From positions 9,343,861 to 9,407,860 of the forward strand of contig NC_091931.1 of assembly GCF_041260155.1 (NCBI RefSeq): DNA of 64,000 bases, written 5' to 3'. The stretch is from Ptychodera flava (taxonomy: Eukaryota > Hemichordata > Enteropneusta > Ptychoderidae). The translations under genes were made by a program, and so were the position numbers. Positions within the stretch are counted from its first letter, which is position 1. Each line of letters starts with the position of its first letter. Below, piece by piece: positions 56,680 through 64,000 of this stretch. The notes beneath the pieces were generated by a model. The model saw only the letters and a list, made by a program, of their open reading frames with translations. It did no database searches and was not told where the DNA came from.

Positions 56680-59600
56680 ATGGCCGTCAACTCGGGGAAG
56701 CACGCACTTCTACTTGCTCTTCAAGTTTTGGCAATACTCATTAGTTTGAAGTCTGCCATTTCCGTCAACACCCATAATCCAGCAAGTAAGTCTCATACCC
56801 TCCCTAGTCCAACTAACCAGGACAGTAATCTCCTGGTGAACCGATGGTCAACACTGAACATTTGTCTCAGCAAAACCCAGCGGTCGCGTGACGAAACAAA
56901 ATGGAGGACTGCCGCAGTGACAAGGAGCGAACATGCATTGTCTCATTTAACCTTTATCATTATCATGCTGTCTGGAGACATTTCCCCCAACCCTGGTCCT
57001 ATTGACTCTACTAATATCACTGGTAATACTTCTGCTCTTAGCTTGTTTTATCAAAACTGTACCAGCATAAAAGGCAAATTACGCGATTTCCAATTGCATT
57101 TTGCCGGCGGCAGCTATGATTTCATCACCGTATCGGAGTCATGGCTGGACAGTAGTATATGCGATGCAGAAGTCCTTCCAGATTGCGGGTATAATATATT
57201 TCGACGGGACAGAGAGTCGGCACCTACAGCGACGGCGAAGAAAAAACATGGAGGTGGAGTTATGATTGCAGTGAAGGATATTTACAAGGCTCGCCGCCGA
57301 TACGAGTTTGAAACAGATCTAGAAATTGCGTGGGTGCAGGTATATATGAAAAGCTGTAGTATATTTATTGGTTGTGTTTATATCCCAACATGGGCCAATA
57401 TGAATACATGGGAGCAGTTTGAATTATCCCTTGAATCAGTGTACACTTGCATCAACAACGACAAAGACTGCGTATTTCTATGTGGTGATTTCAATCGCCG
57501 CGACATTGAATGGTCTATTGTTCAAAATGCAGTGCGGCCATCGTCGTGGAATGAACACCTGTCGGACAGATGCATCGAAATAATTAACGAGTTTGGTTTG
57601 ACACAAGTCAACGCACACAGAACTTGCAATGATCACGTCTTAGACTTGGTGTTTTCTTTCGGTGGTTCATGTACAGCATCCGTCACCGAAAAGTCTGTTA
57701 AATCTAATCATGACGCTCTTCACTGTGAACTTAAAATTGTCGGTAAGCGTCACATACTTCTGTGTGAAAGATCTGTGTATAATTTTCGAAAAGCTGACTT
57801 TGTACACCTGAAGTCACTTTTGTCATGTATTCCGTGGTCAACAATGCTTGACATTGAAGATCTCGATCAGTGTGTTAGATGTTTTTATGATATTTTAAAT
57901 AGTGCAATTGATGAATGTGTCCCTAAAATAAAACTTAGAGGGCGCAAATTTCCTCCCTGGTTCGATGCGGATCTAATTTCTCTATTGAAGGAGAAGGCAG
58001 ATGCCCATCGTAGATTTAAAAAGTTTGGTAATCCTGCAGACTATGAACTTTTTTCCCAGCTAAGGTCAGAATTTAAAAAGTTGAAAAACATCAAATATTG
58101 TGAGTATGTAGAGGAAATCGAATTATCCTCACAACATAATCCCAAACGTTTCTGGGTTTTGTTGCTAATAAATCGAAATCTAGTTCTATTCCAAATGTTA
58201 TGAAACATACTGATTCCGTGTTTGATTCACCGATTTTAATTGCTGAAGGTTTTAACGATTTCTTCGAATCTGTTTTTAGTAAACCTGATGAGTCGAATTT
58301 ACCTGATGTAACTACTATAAAAGATGACGTCTTGTGCAATATTCATGCACGTTACGATGACGTAATGACATTACTACTTTCCACTGATGTAAACAAGCTT
58401 GTGGAGTTGATAATGTATCTGGTGTAATTTTAAAAAGTGCGCTGAGGAACTTGCTTTTCCTCTCACTTATATTTATAATAAATCCCTTTCATCCGGAATC
58501 TTTCCGACGTTTTTTAAGCGTAGCAATGTGGTGCCAATCTTTAAAAAAGGTAATAAGCAGGATATTAGAAACTACAGACCTGTTTCACTGTTACCTTTAT
58601 TTAGTAAAGTCTTCGAGAAGATCGTTTTTAAGAGTTTATATGGCCATGTTGCTAACGTTATTTCTGATGATCAACACGGTTTTGTTCTTGGGAGAAGCGT
58701 CGAGACGAATCTAGCCACTTACACAGACTTTATTTCAACAGCGTTCAACAATAATTACAAATTGATTCAATTTATCTTGACTTCAGTAAAGCTTTCGATT
58801 TCATTTCTCATAAACTACTCATTCACAAACTTTCTTCTTTCGGTTATACCGGAAATTGCATTAAGTGGCTTGAGTCGTATCTGTCTGATCGCTCCCAGAG
58901 AACTGTCATTGAGGGAAGTTTTTCCAAATGGTGCCCAGTTGTATCTGGTGTACCCCAGGGTTCTATTATTGGTCCCCTGCTTTTTATTTTATACGTAAAT
59001 GATTTGTCAACATGTGCTCGGTCATCAAATGTTATTTTATATGCAGATGATTCGAAGCTTTATAAAACTATCCAGTCAATTTCTGATTGCGCATTGTTGC
59101 AAGATGATCTTGACAGGGTTGTCCGTTGGTGTTCAACATGGAAGCTTAAGTTAAATATTGACAAATGTGGCTTCATTAGTTTTACTAATAAGACTAAGAT
59201 GATTCTTTTTAATTACTCAATTAATACAACTCCAATCACACGTTTTACGTCAATCAAGGACCTTGGTGTCATACTTTGTGGCTCCATGGATTTTTCCGAG
59301 CACATTGATACTGTCGTCAAGAAAGCAATGCGCAATCTAGGTTTCTTAAAACGCAATTGTCAAGATTTCCATAATGTAAAGTCGGTGAAGGCCTTGTACA
59401 TTTCTTTGGTACGGAGCTGCCTCGATTTCTGTTCTGTTATATGGAATCCATGGCAAAAGAACCTAGTTGATAAAGTTGAACGTGTTCAAAAGAAATTTAT
59501 CAGATACTTATGCTTTAAACAAAACATACCTTACTGTTCTTCAGAGTATAGAAAATTATGCACATTTTTCAAACTACCTCCCCTTTGTAATCGTAGAAAA

Positions 59601-60034
59601 GTTTCTGATCTCTGTTTTTTATACAAATGTATTCATTCTGTGGTTAACAGTTCTTATTTAACACAATCCCACTGAATGTTCAACGAACTTTAAGGTTTAA
59701 CTGTCCGTTTCGGGTACCAGCAACCAGAATTAATGTTCGCAAGTACTCTTTCATTCCACGTGCTCTGTCCACTTTTAACGAAATTGCAAAATATAATCCA
59801 AATATTGATATTTTTGACAGATTTAGTCTTTTTAAAAATAGTGTAAAGAATTATTTTTATACATGATCTCGTTTGTGAATCGCAATTGTCTGTTTTTATT
59901 GTATATATTGTTTTTATTGTTTATTTTGTGTGATTGTGCTTGTATTTCTTTTTATGTCGAGCGGAGCCTGTAATTGGGATTTTATTCCTGTTGGTCTTCC
60001 GAATAAATAAATAAAATAAATAAATAAAATAAAA
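56680..60034 (+). mobile_element. CR1/L2-type LINE, nearly full length
   Basis: Non-LTR retrotransposon encoding an apurinic-type endonuclease and a reverse transcriptase. Endonuclease motifs in the 507-codon frame (56680-58203): YQNCTS, SESWLD (Glu at residue 153), GDFN (269-272) and SNHD (342-345; the family motif is SDH, so the Asp reads Asn). Reverse transcriptase: VVPIFKKGNKQDIRNYRPVS (58525 on), YLDFSKAFDFISH near 58770, GVPQGSIIGPLLF near 58945 and YADD (59040-59051). A region like WCSTWKLKLNIDKC follows. The 3' end is a 'CCTGTTGGTCTTCCG' sequence and an AATAAA-type tail (to 60034). The frame shifts near 58150-58200, 58400, 58760 and 59670, so this copy is dead, but the few small lesions suggest it is young. 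Clade placement is by motif style only. Confidence 0.9.
56974..57000 (+). other. 2A-like ribosome-skipping motif in the LINE
   Basis: Residues 99-107 of the LINE frame read GDISPNPGP, preceded by a hydrophobic TFIIIMLS. The 2A consensus is D[VI]ExNPGP with separation before the last proline; here Ser replaces Glu. Active 2A-like motifs at the N-terminus of LINE proteins are known from sea urchins and other invertebrates. With Ser for Glu, activity is uncertain. Confidence 0.7.
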
Positions 60035-60544
60035 CACAGCACAAAGAACAGGAAGTGATAAAACCACACGTTTATAGCTCGATATTGGACAAATCGTTAC
60101 TGTCGGTAGTTGGGTCTAGAGTGCTCCCTTGCTACGTTTAATGTACTGTTATACATGTTGAATGCATAGACTGTCGGTGGAGCGACTGACTATATACTAC
60201 AATAGGCTGATTAAAAATCACGGAAAGTGTTACGATGTGCTTAAAGTAAGTTGCCATTTTCTGAGGTTTTGTTATGCCAAACATTGTTTAGGTTTACAAA
60301 ATAAGAAAGTCAAACAGATATGTTAATAGAGTTCTTGTAAAACTACTTCATCTTGAACAAAACATATTTATTAAAAGTTTGAACTTTGTCAGTCTTGGAT
60401 AGTTGCCCTTGACAGCGCATGCGCAGTCACTTTATGCACGATTGAGTAATGAGATTGCACAGCAGATAGCACGGACTTCAAACTTCCTTCCGTTTTTTAT
60501 ATAATATAAACTACTTGTAGTAACTCAATGCTCTACAGTCTTCA

Positions 60545-61090
60545 ACTTGAATTGTAACAGCTCGGTCCACCTATCCGACCATTTTTTCAGAGACGGGGAT
60601 TTAGCCAAATTGTTATGAACGCTCTAAGTGATATTAGGCTCTGTACCTAGTGAGTTCCAATCAGATAGGGAATTTACAGAATTTGACCGTTCATCAACTG
60701 TAGGGACAATGATCTCATCATTACACCTGAGAATAAAATGTGGCACATCAATTCTCCAACGATTTGTAATCGTGAAGAATTTGTCGTTAATGCTTCGTGC
60801 AAACACATTGTTTTCTGTTATAAGTCGAAGAGAAAGCAGGACTCGCCCGGAGTTAGACTTCTGCATTCTTTTACAAAGCAATCGAGTTCATTTTAATAGA
60901 TTGTTATCGCCTTTTTCTGTTCCCATATTTACACACACCCTCACGAGTGCTTTTAATCCCTTTCTCACAACTTCTGCATTATTTTGCACTCTCACATAAT
61001 TTTCTCTGAAAACAACAGGGTAGATTGTTACTATGGTATCTATTTACCGAGGTCTCGTGTGTTTGCTTAGATATGCGTACTTCCTCACAG
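60545..61090 (+). mobile_element. SINE-headed long repeat, copy 2
   Basis: Aligns with 20560-19985 (minus). It starts with an A-box-like GGGGATTTAGCCAAATTG near 60596, then shares 'AGTGATATTAGGC', 'GAATTTGACCG', 'TTTTCTGTTATAAGTCGA', 'GTTAGACTTCTGCATT' and 'TTTACAAAGCAATCGAGTT'. The 123- and 119-codon frames across this region lie in the repeat and are not supported as genes. Confidence 0.65.
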
Positions 61091-61094
61091 CAAA

Positions 61095-62090
61095 AACATT
61101 TTTAGTTGATACATCTCTATCGTTGCACATTTCGATTCCATTTACTACAGTGGAGAAACAGACCAGCAATTTTACTACTCTATCTGTTTCTAACCACAGA
61201 ATGATTTTTGCGCTATCAAACAGCGTCAAAATGGGACCTGGAAATCACTTCAACTCAACGTTTTACAGAATACAAAGAGTCGACGCTTGTCTGGGACTGG
61301 TAATCCTTCTCATTGCTGGAAATAATTCAACTTTGGCAGTAGGAATTGAAACTAGCTACGGTACTAACAATGATGCAGGTAAACCTTTCTAACTCTGTAA
61401 CGTTTCTTAACATTTCGCGAAGTCAGATTCAACCGATCAAGACCTTGTATTTTCCTAAGGGGTTGAAAGTACAGGCCACAGTGTGTTTGCTACACACATA
61501 CGCTTCTCCGTGGCAACGGATTAAATACGTCCAAGCATATGTTCTGCAATACATTTTATTGTGATTCCTATCTAAACAATTGCAAATTTAAAGTGAAAAT
61601 TCTAATGCAGCGAAATCTATTTCATAAATAAGTCTCGTCATACTTTCCCGAAAAACAGAACTTTGGGAGAAGAGTTATATGAATTTGGACTGTACGTTTT
61701 GGTTTAACGATTAGATTCGTGACCGCGTATTGCAATCGGCGACTCGTCAAATATTAAAAGGGCTGTCACTGTACAGTAAAACGAGAAGTTTGCAACGGAC
61801 AGATATTAATCACAAATTCAGGATATTGGCACTTCTGCTTCATCTACCGATACGTTGGTAAATATGTCAAAAATTCGATATTTTATGCAGCTTTTGATGC
61901 ATGTATTTAACAATTCAATTGTCATTGCCGTTTTATCATCACAAGTAAATGCAAGGACTGAGCGAAAAGGGAGAATCAAAGTCTAATATTCGGAGGTCGG
62001 CTACATTGTGTTTCAAGCGTCATTGTGACCCGTGGTTTTCTTTGATAGACTGACGAAACTTTGAGGTCAATATTATTTACAATACGGTGT
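61095..62090. other. non-coding stretch
   Basis: No supported gene. The right part of the 119-codon frame from 61033 reaches 61392 and contains a hydrophobic stretch (CLGLVILLIAGNN), but its left part is repeat and no splice partner is seen. Confidence 0.4.
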
Positions 62091-62094
62091 TTTC

Positions 62095-62215
62095 GATCGG
62101 GTTCAAACTCACAACAAACGGCATCCAGTCACCTAGCGGAAAAGCGAAAGACCTTGACAGAACCCGTCGGCCAAATATCCACTATAAAAAACGTGGTTCA
62201 GTAACCGAAAGTATT
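62095..62215 (-). mobile_element. tRNA-derived SINE copy
   Basis: On the minus strand: the AACCACG leader, A-box-like GATATTTGGCCGACGGGTT and B-box-like GAGTTTGAACCC. It aligns with the copy at 3765-3895. Confidence 0.68.
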
Positions 62216-62340
62216 GTATTTCCTGGTACAATGTTGACTCAACTGTGACGCATTCAAGCAAACATGGCGCACACACACAATATGTATATCAAACTTGAGC
62301 TTACCAATATTACTATCGGTTGGCCCAAGTCAATATATCG

Positions 62341-62464
62341 TTGTTCCACGGCTAGGCTTCGCAGAGCCGTAGCAGACCCAACGTTCCAATACGTTGTTGG
62401 CTCACGTCAGGCTTGCTATAGTTGTTCCACGGCTATGCTATGCTTCGCAGAGCTGTAACGGACC
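62341..62464. repeat. Two hairpin-forming direct repeats
   Basis: TTGTTCCACGGCTAGGCTTCGCAGAGCCGT (split here as TTGTTCCACGGCTAGG + CTTCGCAGAGCCGT) occurs at 62341-62370 and, with a small insertion, at 62422-62456. Each can fold as ACGGCT...AGCCGT around a CTTCG centre. Between them is an inverted CCAACG...CGTTGG. Confidence 0.7.
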
Positions 62465-62699
62465 CTGGAAAACACCGAGAAGTCTTCTGGCTTGAATGTA
62501 GCAAGGTTGAGACGTAAGTCGTAGCTTTCCACTTAGGATCCGGAGGTGTTTTAGATCTAATCTGATGTTTCTTTCTGATACTTATTTCAAAAATCATCAT
62601 GGCAGTAATCTAAACATCTGCCAATGTTACAGTGCTCCAGTTAATCGATATGCTATCGCAATGCGCTAACGCCAAACCCATCGCCTTCCGAGCGATGTC

Positions 62700-62727
62700 T
62701 GACTGTCTGTCTGTGTGTCTGTTTACT
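62700..62727. repeat. Short (CTGT)n tract
   Basis: A few CTGT/GTGT units directly beside the 3' end of the L2-type LINE fragment; it may be that element's simple-repeat tail. Confidence 0.55.
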
Positions 62728-62744
62728 CGATATCCCAAGAACGC

Positions 62745-63995
62745 CTGAACGGGGCCGCAACTCTGAAAGCACGAGCCCAATATTTCTTAGAAGGTGACCT
62801 ATCTTTTTAGGGTTTAAACTGACCAGCGGATCTCATATTACGATTTGAAACATATAAAGAAATCATGTCACATAGGTAGTTGGGAGCATTGGAATGGATG
62901 CATTTGTAAATGACAATTAAAATCTTAAAAACTATGCGTTGAGAAACAGGTAACAATGTAATTTCCTAAGTACCGGAGTGATATGTGAAGTGAGTTTAGA
63001 ACGAGTGACAATTCTTGCAGTAATATTCTGAATACCTCGAAGGCGATTAATCGAGTATTTGGGAAGTCCTAATAAAAGAGAGTTATGTGAATCGATACAA
63101 AATTTAACAAATCCGTGGATTGATTGCTATGTGGCAAATTTAGAAGATATTTCCTAACCCGTGCAATGTACGTAAATGGAAAATGACTGAACTGCAGATC
63201 TGACAGACATGGGGCTTCAGTGTGAGGCAAGAGTCAACAGTGGTTCCGAGGCTTTTGACCCGAAAGTGAACAGGAATCAAAGTATCACCGACCCTAATAT
63301 CCCTGACCCCTTCTCAGGCTGATTACCGGTAACTGCAGAAAAGGGTATAAATTCAGTTTTCTCATCATTTAAGCAATGAAAATTTTCGTATATCCAGGAT
63401 CTAACCCCTGAGGTATATAATTCAAGATTACTCGCTCTCCTTGCAGTTTTGTCAGTGTTGAAAGACATGTGCAGGGAGCGATCGTCAGCATAAAAACTAT
63501 ACAGACATCCATAACGAGAAACCAATTCTCCTTTAGGAGATGTGCACAAGTTAAAATGTATGGGGCCAAGAACCAATTCTAAGGGTACCCCAGTTTCAAG
63601 TGGATATTACATGCACATTGATTTGGTAGAATTAACAACAATATACTAAGTGCCGTTTGAAAGATAACATTGAATCAGCTGAGGTCATTACTTCATGTAC
63701 CAAAACGGCCCCTTAGATGATTTTGTAGAATACTGTGATTCATGGTATCAAACGCAGGAAAAACATCAAGTTAAACTAAAAAAATTAACATCACGTTTTG
63801 CGTCCAGTACTGATAAAATGCCATTAGTCACCTTTATGACAGAAGTCTCTGTACTATGCCCAGGTTTATAAGCAGATTATAATGAATCATCCAATGGATC
63901 GCTTACGATATGATTTGTCAACCTAGTAGCAACAATGTGTTCCAATACCTTTGATAAAAACAACAAATTTGACACTGGGCGAAAATTATTGAGAA
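62745..63995 (-). pseudogene. L2-type LINE 3' half, cut by the window edge
   Basis: Minus-strand frames from the right edge read LDVFPAFDTMNHSILQ (usual LDLSAAFDTIDH), LGPIHFNL, SPKGELVSRYG, SFYADDRSLHMSF (catalytic YADD), WIYENFHCLNDEKTEFI, then the C-terminal LPVSQRIVFKILIVIYKCIH and RAFRVAAP. The order is that of L2-clade reverse transcriptases, ending near 62745. Several stops and frame changes show it is dead. It differs in motif style from the LINE at 56.7-60.0 kb, so two lineages are present. Confidence 0.82.
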
Positions 63996-64000
63996 TGTCA

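Overview
The window is AT-rich eukaryotic DNA with spliced genes (GT/AG introns), abundant microsatellites, tRNA-derived SINEs, LINEs, DNA-transposon remnants and palindromic elements. One multi-exon host gene can be reconstructed: a receptor tyrosine kinase with cadherin, EGF and Ig modules. That gene, the 2A-bearing LINE and the transposase-like family known to me from marine invertebrates suggest a marine invertebrate, probably a non-vertebrate deuterostome (hemichordate, echinoderm or lancelet). The species is not determined.

Layout. 1-14 kb: mostly non-coding, with SINEs, one solo LTR (4286-4873), a SINE with an (ATT)n tail (9.8-10.2 kb), a ~145-bp-period minisatellite whose conserved core is an RFX/X-box-like palindrome (11.1-11.96 kb) and a LINE relic. 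14.4-18.06 kb: a 3.66-kb hAT-type element with inverted ends and an 8-bp target duplication but no visible transposase. 20-23.6 kb: a SINE-headed long repeat and a broken DDE-transposase-like gene (minus strand). 24.36-30.03 kb: a diverged tandem duplication of a ~2.7-kb block; the second copy carries a reverse-transcriptase fragment. 30.4-33.8 kb: interspersed repeats, a seven-copy ~145-bp satellite array and a foldback element.

34.8-53.3 kb: the receptor tyrosine kinase (plus strand), 22 exons found. The last 20 join in one continuous reading frame of 873 codons plus stop: cadherin repeat, a cysteine-containing region of unknown type, EGF, Ig, two EGF/laminin-EGF exons, one transmembrane helix and a complete kinase domain. 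The 5' end with the signal peptide was not found. Its introns hold two foldback palindromes, a freshly doubled repeat and many (TA)n tracts.

53.3-64 kb: tetranucleotide and dinucleotide microsatellites, a nearly complete CR1/L2-type LINE (about 56.68-60.03 kb) with apurinic-type endonuclease, reverse transcriptase and a 2A-like motif, a second copy of the SINE-headed repeat, another SINE, and an L2-type LINE 3' half on the minus strand running to the window edge.

Only the receptor gene is likely to be a working host gene; most of the rest is mobile or repeat DNA in various states of decay.
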